Part shown: in pieces, positions 12,501 through 23,910 of the stretch | Numbering within the stretch: the first letter of the stretch is position 1 | Layout of the letters: each line of letters begins with the position of its first letter | NCBI GenBank assembly: GCA_028554645.1 | Contig: JAQOOI010000028.1 | Coordinates: 1-64,000, forward strand | Reading direction: 5' to 3' | DNA: 64,000 nucleotides | Origin: Omphalotus guepiniiformis | Lineage: Eukaryota; Basidiomycota; Agaricomycetes; Agaricales; Omphalotaceae | Position numbers and translations under genes: made by a program | The notes under the pieces: generated by a model | Databases searched by the model: none | Told to the model about the DNA's origin: nothing | Seen by the model: the letters and a program-made list of their open reading frames with translations, nothing else

Positions 12501-14396
12501 AAAAAAAAAAGGGTAAAAGGTAAGCATCCTAACTGGGCACAAAAATGTTTACGCTAGAAAGACATTCCAACATACAGACATATCCCATTGACAATTTCGT
12601 ACAGTCGACCAGTGTTTTCTCGGAATGTTAGGGAAGTGTATACGACAACTTGTCCCCCACTGATCCGCAAATAACTGAGATCCGTCGTCTTACAACAACA
12701 CCAAATATGTCCAGGCATAAGCTCCTCGTTGAGGTTGATAATTACATGTATTCCTATAAATAGAATTAATATTCAAAGATTAGCACGAGAAATAAGAAAA
12801 ACACAACCACGAAGATTGCTGTACTTCCGGTCCATTAGGTCAGTGTAAGCCCGGAGAGGATACGAACATAACTTATTGGTCCGGTATGCCGAAAACTAAT
12901 TCCCGAAGACGGACGTTCCGTCGTCCTAGACACAACAGAAAGCTGAAGAACTTTGACATTAAAAGAGTAATGGTCGAGAGATTGGACAGGAACTCCAGCG
13001 GTGCAAAACCAGGGTCTCTGACATATGTAACTCAGCATATAATCTCATTCTTTGAACCGGGGGGGGGATTGAGTGTCCGTAGAAGTTTTCCCCCCCCCCC
13101 CTCTGTAGGCTGAGCTTGGAGCTTTGAGCCTTGAGGCCTGAAGAAGTCATAGTTCTAGTTTTCCGACTATCACAGTCAACACCGACGCTGCGTAATGATT
13201 GTTTTTTGTTTTTTTTTTTTTTTTTTATTTCTTTTTTTTTTTGGCAAGAACTATGTCTCAGTAAAAAGGCACGATACTACTTCGCTCTCGTTATCACACC
13301 CAGATCAGGAAACAATCTCCCGCTCCCACTAAACCATTTAGTGGACTAGCTTGCTTCTCAATAATTCTCTTATATGTTTAGACTGTTTGAGGATGAGTGT
13401 TAGATGATGGTGGAAGTTGAAGAAAGAACAAGGAACGAAATGACCATTCAAGGGACCCACCTTCTGGACCCACCCGTGCATGAGGAGTCCCCTAGCAGGT
13501 CTGACTCCCGTACGATGTGATGCGTGCCTTTGAACATCTCCGTTCCGCCCCGGGAAAATTGGCGCCCGGCACTGCTCGCGGCCGGAGTACCGGCCCCGTC
13601 CTGACTATCTACATAAAAACATATCTATACCTGTCCCCATGTTCAATTTAGTCAGGCCGTAGGCGCTGAGACCCGACGACGAGCCCCGAATCCACTTTTA
13701 GCTGTGTTATTCGTAAAGTACTGTGTAATGTTCTGTATACTCTATAATACTCTGTAGATGCAATGCCAAGACTGTTGAATCGTTTGAAGAACCCCCACAG
13801 ATAGCGTAATTGAACCCTGATTGGACCCGTCTGTTGTGCGTACTGTATATCATCGAGATTCCCCTTCAAGTTGCGGATCAATACTGGCAATCGAGCCTAG
13901 GCCTTGTAGGTTACACACGAGACCGAAGGCTAAAATCCTAAAAAAAGCGGGGTGAGGGTTACCACCGGCATACTTGCTTCAGTACACCGCCACGCCTTGA
14001 ACAGCTTGAAATGGTCCATCCGCTTTTGAATTCCGTTTCCAGCATAATAATAGTTTCCCGAACTCCACGATACATTGACTCCACACCTGTGTACATACAA
14101 GATATCTCCAAGCAATCTATTCGTTGGTTGAAATAAATCAATAAGGCGAGAAACAGGAAATTGGGAGAGTACACATGGACGGAGAGCAAAGCACTGAACG
14201 ACTACTATTGCGGACTTACATCATTCTCGCTCGAACGACTAGTACTCATACTGCTACGGTCGACGGACTGCTTGCCCTTTCTTTATTCCTGTAGAAGAGC
14301 AACCAGCACATCAATGAAAAGGAACATGCTATGCATCTTATATGAAAACTTTCTTGTAGCTGCTTACCTTCGTTTTTTCTACGAATTGGCAGTCAC
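9558..14396. other. Long gene-empty stretch (about 4.8 kb)
   Basis: No family could be recognised on either strand. Weak coding-like scraps (for example minus 11566-11832, faintly ankyrin-like) have no supporting context. Homopolymer and low-complexity tracts are frequent: T runs at about 11914-11928 and 13203-13242, a run of about 15 A at 12496-12510, and G and C runs at about 13059-13066 and 13090-13101. It is probably eroded sequence continuous with the flanking pseudogenes. Confidence 0.4.
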
Positions 14397-16117
14397 TTAA
14401 TAATTGTCCCATAACGCACGGAAGACAGGTTTGTCCCGAGTAGAACATATGTTACGGTCACCATAAACGCTTTGAGGTATTGCGTAGCATCAGGACCGTG
14501 GTCTAGAGTACAAAGCTCAGAACGTCATAATAAACAGGTTGTAATTGAACACCAACAGAAAGGCATTTGGGGAAAAACTGAGCAAAAGACGCGTTAAGAA
14601 GAGTGCTCATCAATTTTGAAGGGTCGAAGCTGTTTACTTACGTGATGTATGACATGGAAATGAGCCACATCGTGCAAAAAGAAACGGCCTTGCCATCCAA
14701 CAAAGTTTCTATCCACAGTCGCAGCTGCTCCGCGCTGGAAGTTCCACTCCTTTACCTCGGTAGTGAGGCATTATCGGATCGGTATGATGCAGGTACGTGA
14801 TCATGATAACTAGAGAAGACGAAACAGATGCATCAATGTCCAGGTTCATATCAATCTTCTGAGATTGGAAAAGCTGTGTCGAGGACAGCTCGGAGACAAA
14901 GCAAATCAGGGACCCGAGATGAAAATCAACTTACACCAGTGAGTGACGCCGAGCCATGGAATGGCATAGTATCTGATTACATTCCAGGCACCGTAGACTG
15001 AACAGGCATGTTTGACTGCCCAGATCATGAATGCGATTCCCATGTTTGAGATTAACACGGAGTTCCGTTGAGCCCTTCGTGAATAAAACAGAGTTGGCTA
15101 CACAGTCAAAGCGTCAGAAGTTCCTTTCAATAGTATCATAGAATAGCTCGCGTACGACTGAAGTGATTGGTCCATTTCGGGTAACCTTTTTGTCCAGAGA
15201 CATTGAAGACTGTTCGACAGTAGTCAGCTTTTGAAAGAGATTGTCAAACAATGCGCTGATTTTTCACTTACCCAAATATGCTGGAAAAGCCAGGAGCTGC
15301 TGTCGAATAAGCATGTAAAGTGTGTAAATGGGTGTGTCGCCGAAGATCTCGTCGTAGTCAATAGCATGTTCCTCGCTCTCTTCCGGAATACCAAGATCGG
15401 CTCTTGTTTTTGGAACATAAACTTCGTCTCTTTCCATTGAAGCATGATTACTGTGGTGACGGTGATGCGAAATCTTCCAGCTGAAATACGGAGTCCACAA
15501 AGCTGTATGGGGTAATCTACGGAAAACTTGACTGTAAGTTCGGAGACTTCAAGAGTTCGTCAAACAGACTCACAAAGCCAATGGTATCATTTACAAGCCC
15601 GTAGTCCGAGAACGCTCCGTGACCGCACTATATAACGGAAAGGGTAAGCGTTCTGAAACCCACTTCATCAAAACGCACTTACCCTCATGACCAATAACCC
15701 AGATTCCAGTGAAGACGAGGCCTTGAAACCACCAACTACGGCCATGTATAAGTGTCTGAGCCCATACTCTGAGTTTAGTTGAAACTTACTAGGTACCCCA
15801 TGCAAGCCAACGAGCAAGCTCCGGCGCCGAAAGGAGTGAACATTGAGCTGACTCCGGCTTTCGAGAAATAATCATCGATGAAGGTGGCAAGAAACCAGAG
15901 TCCAGACGCCAGAAGGATATCTCGAAGTAGGTAGCGACATCCACGTAACGTATCTCTTTTGAAGAATTTGGCTGGGATAGCGTCTCTGATTTCCTTGAGC
16001 GACCTATAGAGCTCGAGTGAGCACTAGCAGCTGTTACTATAACATGTACTTACCCAAGGCATAGGCCGTGAACGTTGGTAGAGTGTCTTCGTTGTAGTCG
16101 ACTGACGATGGAGCCAT
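14397..16117 (-). pseudogene. Delta-12-type fatty acid desaturase, decayed copy 1
   Basis: Membrane di-iron desaturase of the FAD2/oleate desaturase family, which works in the ER on acyl lipids. Minus-strand pieces in order: start MAPSSVDYNEDTLPTFTAYA; PAKFFKRDTLRGCRYLLRDI; two helices; HGRSWWFQGL and WVIGHE near 15680; CGHGAFSDYGLVNDTIGF near 15610 (first His box HECGH); [20 protein letters not shown] near 15480-15425 (second box HRHH); [40 protein letters not shown] near 15000; MITYLHHTDPIMPHYRG near 14790; and the third box HVIHH near 14650, split by an intron. It ends ALWDNY-stop at 14397. Lesions: an extra base at the HECGH splice junction, an extra G in the 14741-14760 region (YRGKEWNF to YRGKGVEL) leading to a stop, and a missing base after HFFPK. 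It is divergent from the second desaturase remnant 1.3 kb away. Confidence 0.87.
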
Positions 16118-17389
16118 GACGAAAAGTGGAAATTGGGTGTTGCCAAACTGTAGACGACCAGGGTCTGTATTTAAGGAATCCAGTGGGCGTCATGAAAGGC
16201 CCTGCAGAGATAGAATGTAAAGTCACGGTGAGCTCCCTGAGGGTTTCCCATCTAGAATAATTGATAATGCAGCAAAGCGGGCAACAAGGCTGTTTTCCAT
16301 TTCACCATGAGAGACTTCCTGAATGAACTCGTGGTGCTCTAAATTGGACGAGCTATTCTGTAACTGATCTCCGTGATTTGCGAAAGCAAACGAAGAGACA
16401 GAAGTATTGTCAGGTTACGCATTCAGAGTCAAGCTTGAATTCACACAGCCGCGCGCTCGAAAAAAATTTTGATAAGCCCTATGTTGATTATGTAAGCGGA
16501 TATGATCAGCCCCGTTTGATCTCCTTTGAATTTCCACGGAGAGCCGGCATGCTACTTTCCTTCTACCTGTTTACGACTACCGCCCCCGAAATTTATCTGG
16601 CTCCGGCTCGCTTTCCAATGCAGGTTGAATCTATAAGTTCTACTTACTACCATTTGGCATTTTGACCCTGCCGTTTGCGGAGAAGTTTGAAACCTTTTGA
16701 GATCGAGTAACATATGGGGTATGCTGGTTCGTTCAAGGTATGTTTCTACTTTCTATCAGAGGAACCTGTGTGAAGAAAACAACGACGGCTACTTCGAAGC
16801 GCTGTGGCTTCCACGAGAACTTCAGCTATCCATGTGGAGGCCCTAAATTCAGGTCGGTAAAAGCGAACAAAGGCTATACTACTTAGTGTACTGTGGCTCA
16901 AGAAGATGGCTCAAGGTGACGATACACTCGAAACACTTTACCTCATATTCCCGAAACCCTTCCATCCATCTATCGATAACTAAGTGTCATCCACTTGTAT
17001 CATTCTATGCAATAGAAGTTCTAGTTCTCCGTCAATTGGGTGGGCGCTCACAGGTTAAACTCCAGCCTAGGTATTCATCAAGGCGCGGTAAAGAAAAAAT
17101 ACATTCACAGGATAACGTCCGTTAGACATACTTCATGCAAGATCGCACATCTACATAGAAATGACAAGCCCTGATGGGAAAACTAGATTGCGATGCCTCG
17201 GTTTTTGGCGTAAGTCTACATTCCCTCTCCATTCTAAAGTTCTCATCCAGCTCTGACGTGATGGAGGTCATAACTCCAGTTACTTACAGAGAACTGTGGA
17301 AGTATTTAATAACTCCTTATTGTTTGTCAACCCCTCACAGACCATCTCTTCAGTAGTTTTTCACCAACCGAAGAGCTCCCTTCGTAGTG
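16118..17389. other. Divergent intergenic region between two desaturase remnants
   Basis: The desaturase remnants are transcribed away from each other, so this 1.3 kb held both promoters. Nothing is recognised as coding; the 95-codon plus frame at 16378-16665 has no motif. No clear TATA element could be assigned. Confidence 0.45.
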
Positions 17390-19071
17390 ATGTCTTCTTT
17401 GTCCTTATTCAACGATAGTCCTGAGTTCCAGCGCAGGAAGGCTACTCCTTTCACCCCCACAAAAGTCGGTTTCAGGGTATAGCTCAAATGTTCCCATGTT
17501 GACTTGCTTTTCTTTGAACCTAGGTCACGATTGGAGAACTTCATGCGAGTATCCCGAAGCACCTCTTCCAGAAGAGCACCTTCAAAGGGATTTGCTCTAC
17601 GTCGCTCGGGACATCCTCTGTGCAGTCGTCATTTACAAGCTGGGATGGCTTATCGACCCGTCTTCTCGAAGCTTGGACGAGGAACTACGGAGTTCCTACA
17701 TTTGTTGCGACTGGTATCAAATGGTCTCTCTGGTCACTTTATTGGTACTGGCCAGAGTGTCGTTCTCGCCGGGTGGTGGTGCATGGCTCACGAAGCTGGC
17801 CATGGTAACGTCTCTCCTCACGCTTGGGTCCAATCACGTCGTTGGTTTCTGTTTGCATACGGTCAGTTAGGATCAATAATATGCTCGATATGTCTTCTTG
17901 ACGCAACAGTTTCGTTTAGTTCGTTCTAGCGCCGTTTTATTCCTGGAGGGCTTCGCACCATGCTCATCACAAGGCTACCGTATCCGTTGAGCGTGACGAG
18001 AACTAGGTACCTCGGACGAGGTCTGATTTTGGTCTGCCTCCGGCCTCTATGGCGAAAGCCCAGGATTACCACGAAATATTTGAGGAGGACACCTATATAC
18101 ACACTGGGTCGTATGCTCGTTATGCAGCTTGCCGGATGGCAAATATATTTGTGCACGGACACCATGGGCCTCACCACGACACCCAGCTGGTACCAATGTA
18201 AGCCACTGGGGATTTTTTCGTTGTTACAGTCAATAACACTCTACCAAAGCATTTTCTCCCTTCGTCGCCGTTATTCAAGCCTCATCAACGCCCCGGCGTC
18301 ATCGCATCGAACATCGGACTAACTGTCATGGTCTGTGTTCTGTATACCTGGACTCAGAAAGTAGGTCTTGCGGCGTTCGTCAAGCTATACTTTATCCCTT
18401 ACATCGTAAGTGTCGGCCATGGATCGCAATATGCCATCAACTGAGACGTTCTACTCATGAATAGCTCCTGAACCATTGGATTGTCATGCTCACATACCTC
18501 CACCATTCCGATCCTACCGTGCCAATGTACCGCAAAGGACAATGGTCGTTCGTTAGAGGAGCAATCTCTACGGTTGATCGTCCCCCTGCTAGGATGGGCC
18601 GGTAGAGCATTCTTCCATAACGTGAGCCATGAACCACGTATGTCGTATTTTCTCCCTTCACTTCCGCGCGTCATGCCAAGCTAACTCTTCCGACAGATCG
18701 CTCACCATTTGTTTCTCGTCCATTCCATTCTGTGGGTAGTTTTACTTACTCCATTTCTTTCGCGGGGGAAGCTGACGCAGATTGAATAGATAATCAACCT
18801 CTCGTAACTGAAGCAATCAAAAAGATCTTGAAAGACGATTATAAATTACGACTTCTACAGTAAGTACTCAAGTTTTGTATAATTCCGATTTCTGATGCAT
18901 TACTTATTGACTTTCTAGAAACTCTTTCCGCGCTCTGTACCGTACCTCCACTCAATGCTGCTTTTATTGAGGACGAAGGTGACATCGTTTTCTATAAGAA
19001 TAAGAATGGGGAAGCGGCTAGGACGCTCGCAGAGGATGCGCTGGATCGCCCAACAACTGTCAATGCTTGAA
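17390..19071 (+). pseudogene. Fatty acid desaturase (delta-12/omega-3 type), decayed copy 2
   Basis: Same membrane desaturase superfamily as the upstream remnant but a different subfamily. It starts MSSLSLFNDSPEFQRRKATP. Exon pieces follow: YVARDILCAVVIYKLGWLID; SVVLAGWWCMAHEAGHGNVS near 17755-17815 (first box HEAGH); FYSWRASHHAHHKATVSVER near 17940-17990 (second box HAHH); SMAKAQDYHEIFEE and TPIYTLGRMLVMQLAGWQIY; LYTWTQKVGLAAFVKLYFIP near 18340-18400; HWIVMLTYLHHSDPTVPMYR near 18476-18535; and the third box IAHHLFLVHSIL near 18698. It ends CCFIEDEGDIVFYKNK ... LDRPTTVNA-stop at 19069-19071. Lesions: Tyr to TAG at 18004-18006 in VERDEN-stop-VPRTRSDFG, an extra C in the run at 18582-18586 that shifts frame after STVDRP, and frame changes before the first box. 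The first His box and helices remain readable, so decay is fairly recent. Confidence 0.87.
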
Positions 19072-22015
19072 AGGAACGAGCGAAAGGCCCATGTTTTAAA
19101 AATGACAGTTGACAGTTTCATTTCTTTCAAAGTTAGTAGTAAATACAGACTTCTCCCTTTATGTATATATTATTATTCAAGCCCGTTCCACATATTTCTA
19201 ATGGAGTGACTGAGCCTAGAAATCATGAACCTTGAGAAACGAAAAATGCAGACGATCTGAACTGATGCTGAATCTCGAATCCGAGGAGCTTCGGGATATA
19301 AAGGTCGGGATCTCGACATATAACATGTTATTGCCCTGAGTGAGCTCGCAGCTTGACCCGGCTCGCAGAAATGGGTCTTTTCGGAGGAAATTCAATGGGT
19401 CTACTTAGAATGAAAGACATCCGGGCCCCACAGATTCGTTTTGGCTTCGAGAGGAGCAAGAATTTGATCATTGACTCACGGGGTGAATAAATATATTCGA
19501 GTCGAGCCAGGGAAGTAATTTACTTACACTCGTCTAAATCGGACGTAGAGAAAGGTTACATACTGATTTAATCCGCTCGCATCTACCTGAGTACACACAC
19601 ATGTTCTCACAAAATTCGTAAGTATGAATCTGAGCCCACAGGGCTTGAGCTTGATCACTGCTAATTCCGCACGTACGGTTGGATTTTGCGCGGATCAAAA
19701 AAGGGATTAGATTATCTTATGTATTGTTTTACGTACGGTCATTCCCCGGGTAACATAACTGCAAGTATCCGTTGTTTGTTCTCAAACTTTTTCGCAAAAC
19801 TGGCAAGTCCCGGCGCTATTGCTTCTCTCTCATGAAACCACGGGAATAATATGGGGGTACATCCATAAATGTAGGGCTAGACATGCTGTTGTCGCCAGAT
19901 GTCCTGATCAGCGGTAGCGGTTGGGTCGCAGTTTGTTGCGCCCCTTTGATAGGCAGCTGAACCAAGGGGAGCACTGTCTCGTCGGGTACGTCTTTGGAAT
20001 TGAAATGTGATCCTATGTAATGACTCATAGTGATTGATACGAGCACGAATAGTGAACGTTCATACGAAGTCGCTCCCTCACACTGGCTATGTACATTAAG
20101 AATGTCCATGGTTCAGTGGCTGTTCAGAAATCCGTAGACTCCGAGGGTGGCGCTACATATCTGGACCTGAGTCCGTGGGTGCACTTGAGAATGCGTATTC
20201 AGGATAAGGGACGTGTACAGCGTGCTCAGGTCACCCACAGTGAGTCAGATGCCTACGGAGGTAGAATTGTTACGACGAATGCACATGAAGTAGGTTTTGC
20301 GTTGGCACTCTTACTACTCTCTGATCAAGGTCCAAGCTAAGGCCGAGGACGCCTCCGTGTTAATGATAAGCTTCTTGATGGTTTGCGCTATAGACTATGA
20401 TAATGACTACCATACATGAAAAGGTCCTCGTTAGTCGGCGACGACGTCCAATGGCGCCAAAGCTGAGGCATTCACCCTGTCTAAAGTCTCAACATATGTT
20501 CGTGTCCCTTGTCATTTCATTACCATCGGCTAATTTTCAGTAAGCAGATACTGATCCCGAGCTGTCAACCTACTTCAAGATTGGCCTAAATGTTCTTGTT
20601 CTTTGATTTCTTTGCTCCTCACAATATGTCTGCATACGGCCTAGCTTAATTGCCGACCACTTTCACGTACCTGACTGACAGAGCAGATACTCATTTGATA
20701 GCCACTGGAGTAAAATTCCCCGTTAGATTCTTCGTCATATCTATCATGGTTCCAGTCCATCTAACTTTTTGTTTTCTGTCATATTGAATCAGGGACCTTC
20801 CAGAATCTTATCCGAGATTATCGGTTCTCTCCGGATATGGAAAGTTGGAAAATGGAGTAGCTGTATCTCACTGTCAGACTCTGTTCAGGTTCATGTATGA
20901 CAAAGACGTAGGGAATGGTGTCGGTTCCGCATAGAATGACAGTTCTACTTTCCTTTCATCTGATATGTCATTGTTCAAATTATTGCAGAGTTTTTCGTTC
21001 GCGGAAAGGATGTCTGGCAGACTGAGGAAGTATTGTCCGTTACTATCAGAGTTTCAGCACGCATGCCCATGGTCAATTGATCATGAACCCGATACCCCTT
21101 TCCGAGCTTTTCTCCATCTTTGAAGCACCCCCCACAACACATATCAGGTATTCTGTGATGCTTGGGCTCCATGGAATAGATGCGTCTAGAGGGACTTATC
21201 TCACTTTGGCAACCTTGAATCCTGAGGCTGGACCTAGTGAATTGTCTGAGTAGTCCCATAACGCGTCAGGTTTGATAACCGCTCTAGTTGCTGGAATCAG
21301 ATGGCCTTCAGCGTATCCATTAAACCCAACACAATGCTATGGAATCATGATTTACATACCTATTGAGGAGCACAGCAGTACATAAGTGTCATTTAACTTG
21401 CGGGCCTACGTACACACTTTCACTAGAGATCTATAAACGTGTTCAAGGGGTTCAATTCATGTAAAATGCTCTGCATTGATAAAATACTGAACCCACGTCC
21501 TCGGTTTGATTCCATACATAAGAAGCGGAACGACCATCTGCCAAATTTCCAACGTAAAAGCAACCTGTTTGTGTTGATATTTCCGCAGAATAACGACCCA
21601 ACGAAGGGTTCTTGGAACAGAAAGTATCTGATGAAGTTGACTGGAATAAGGGAATAAAATTCGTTAGGTGATACTAAAGGAAGAGCTTACGAGATTTCAG
21701 CATTTAGGTGATACATGCGTAGAAACCCCGTAAGGTAGACAAAGAGATCCTCAAACGGAGGAAAGTTGGGCATGATCAAATTGCGCATGCAGACGTCGTC
21801 CATCTATTATGCAGTTGAGTAGTTGTTTTTCAACGTTCATCCAAAGAATGTACTGAGGAGCGAACACGAAGAAGTAGGCTTACGCTCTCTGTGAAAGAGA
21901 AGGCTCAAGGTACAAATTGCTTTCCGAACCAATAAGACCGTTGAGCGTTATTCTGATGGTTGACCAATTCCTGAGTCCACTTGTTCTCTCCGCCGACGCC
22001 GATGACAGGAGTAAG

Positions 22016-22390
22016 GGTAGGGCTCAATACAAACAACATTGCAAAGATGCGAGCAAGCGTCCACCCCAAGATAGCAGGTTGACTCCGAAAAGACTTTCGC
22101 GAGAAGGTAGGAGGTTATTGGAGCCAGTGATTTTGTTTCCAGCGGCTTGTGGGATAATGGTCGCGATATGGAGGGTAGTTCTGGGCGCATATAGGGAGGG
22201 CTCAATGCAAAGAACATTGGAAATATGCGAGCAATCGTCCACCCCAAGATGGTAGGTTGACTCCGAGAAGACTTTCGCGAGAAGGTAGGGGGTCAACGGA
22301 GCTAGTAGTTGTGAGGGTTCCAGCGGCGCGCGGGATGGTGATTGTTATACGGGGGGTAGTTTTGGGCGCATATAGTTGAACTGGGCTCAA
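22016..22390. repeat. Tandem duplication, 179 bp period
   Basis: Unit 1 begins at about 22019 with GGGCTCAATACAAACAACAT and unit 2 at about 22198 with GGGCTCAATGCAAAGAACAT. A third, truncated GGGCTCAA follows at about 22383. Shared blocks include GCGTCCACCCCAAGAT, GACTTTCGCGAGAAGGTAGG and TTGGGCGCATATAG. Read on the minus strand both units give related peptides containing RESLxGVNLxSWGGRLLA, so this may be a duplicated exon of a lost protein gene. No family was recognised. Confidence 0.8.
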
Positions 22391-23704
22391 GAATTCAACT
22401 GTATTCAAGATCTATTCTCCGTGATGAGAAACAGTGGGAAGTAATTGAGAAGCGCGAGGTATCGACTCACCTGGTACCAGCTCTATGTTCGGCGAACGAA
22501 TTGCTCCGCTGACTGACTTGCAATGCCCAGTCCTCCGACCAGTTGGAAACTGAACATCCCTCTTCGACAAGACTATCCAGTCAGAATAATTCCCCTCTTT
22601 ACTCCAAAAAGATGCTCAGTAATCCAAGCGCGATGGACTCTCGCCGCCATAAGCTACCACAACTTTACTGTTGGATAGCCGTGTAAGCCAGTGTCACGAC
22701 TGAGTACATACTGAGTATTGAATATGACGATTTGCAGATAGCAGGACTTACCATTCGGATGAGTCATAGCAATGCTGAGTGAGACAGCGGGCTCGACGGC
22801 GATGAGGACCCGAGTAAGTGAGCCTCAGTAGATAAGAAGGGTGTTCTTCATCGCCAGACTACTGAATTTACACATTCAATGCTACTTCTCGGTCGTTGGT
22901 TCTTGCGCGGCCTGGACGGACAAATGAAGAATTTCGTACAGCAGAAAGCATTCTTCGAAGTTCGGTTTCGTCCCTGCAAAAGTAATGATTCTGAAAAAGA
23001 AGAGCCAAGGAGAGTCGAGAGTCGAGACGGACCCGTAGTACGTACGCAGTCGTCCCACGCACGCAACTGGTTAGAAGACACGTGACTGGGTGATGCAAGA
23101 AGTTTTCGGAAATTTCCGTCAAACCTCCTCTACTACTACAACAATCAAGCTCGTTGAGCGCAGCTTTGCTAATTCGTACTTTGGCGGGAGTTATGCGTCA
23201 CTTCAGTCTGAAATGCTTGGTGAAGACAAAGCAAATCAAGGCATCTCTAGCTGACGCGGACGATGGAGTGGTACCAGCGTCGTATCTTTTGGTTAGCCGT
23301 AAGTGTTTGAGTTATTCGTTGCATTGTTTACACACTGAACTTGATCCGCTAGCGAGCAACACCGATGTATATCATCTAAGGATGTAAGCATCGACTAGGA
23401 CAAGGAGTTCCATGTTCAGCGTCCGGATCACCCACTGGGGTCACGGTGACTCTGCCTGCGTCAGTATCCCAGTGATGTGGTCGAACTCTTGATGAATATG
23501 AGGAGCATCTGCTTGCGCTTTGCTTGACCTAGCAGAAGGCTTGCTTTTTCGGTATACTGTGAAGGGCATGAGCCAGCTCAGACCTACTAATCAGATATTT
23601 CCGATTGGGTACTGTTGAAAACGATGTTACGGGCGCTTTCCATCATCTATGAGATACACCTGTACATAGATTATGTTCAGATCTCGGTCAACAGACTCGT
23701 ATCA

Positions 23705-23910
23705 TTCTAGCACGAAGAGGCTGTTGAGGGCTTGCCAATATTTTCAATGTGAGTTGATCACATCTTCTCACACCTGCGGCGAGCGTTTGCTTAGGCTATT
23801 TCAATGCTATCTCGGTGAACAAATTCGTACCCATTTAGCACGAAGAGGCTGTTGAGGGCTTGCCAAGATTCTCAATGTGAGTTGATCACATCTTCTCACA
23901 CCAGAGCGTC
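23705..23910. repeat. Short direct duplication, about 129 bp period
   Basis: A block of about 68 bp running from TAGCACGAAGAGGCTGTTGA to ATCTTCTCACACC occurs at about 23708-23776 and again at about 23837-23904, with only two or three differences. Inside each copy AATGTGAGTTGATC looks like a splice donor, so an exon-intron junction of a lost gene may have been duplicated. Confidence 0.8.

Noticed and set aside
9558..14396. Transposon remnants in the long empty stretch
   Set aside because: No reverse transcriptase, integrase, transposase or terminal-repeat pattern could be recognised by eye.
1..19071. Possibility that all frameshifts in the left region are sequencing errors at homopolymers
   Set aside because: Some indels are in homopolymers, but there are also substitution stops (959-961, 18004-18006) and scrambled segments, while genes at 30-34 kb and 60-63 kb with dozens of splice joints are error-free. 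Decay is the better explanation.
22848..23122. Overlapping minus frames with FQNHYFCRDETELRRML
   Set aside because: Protein-like locally but interrupted at once, and no family recognised.
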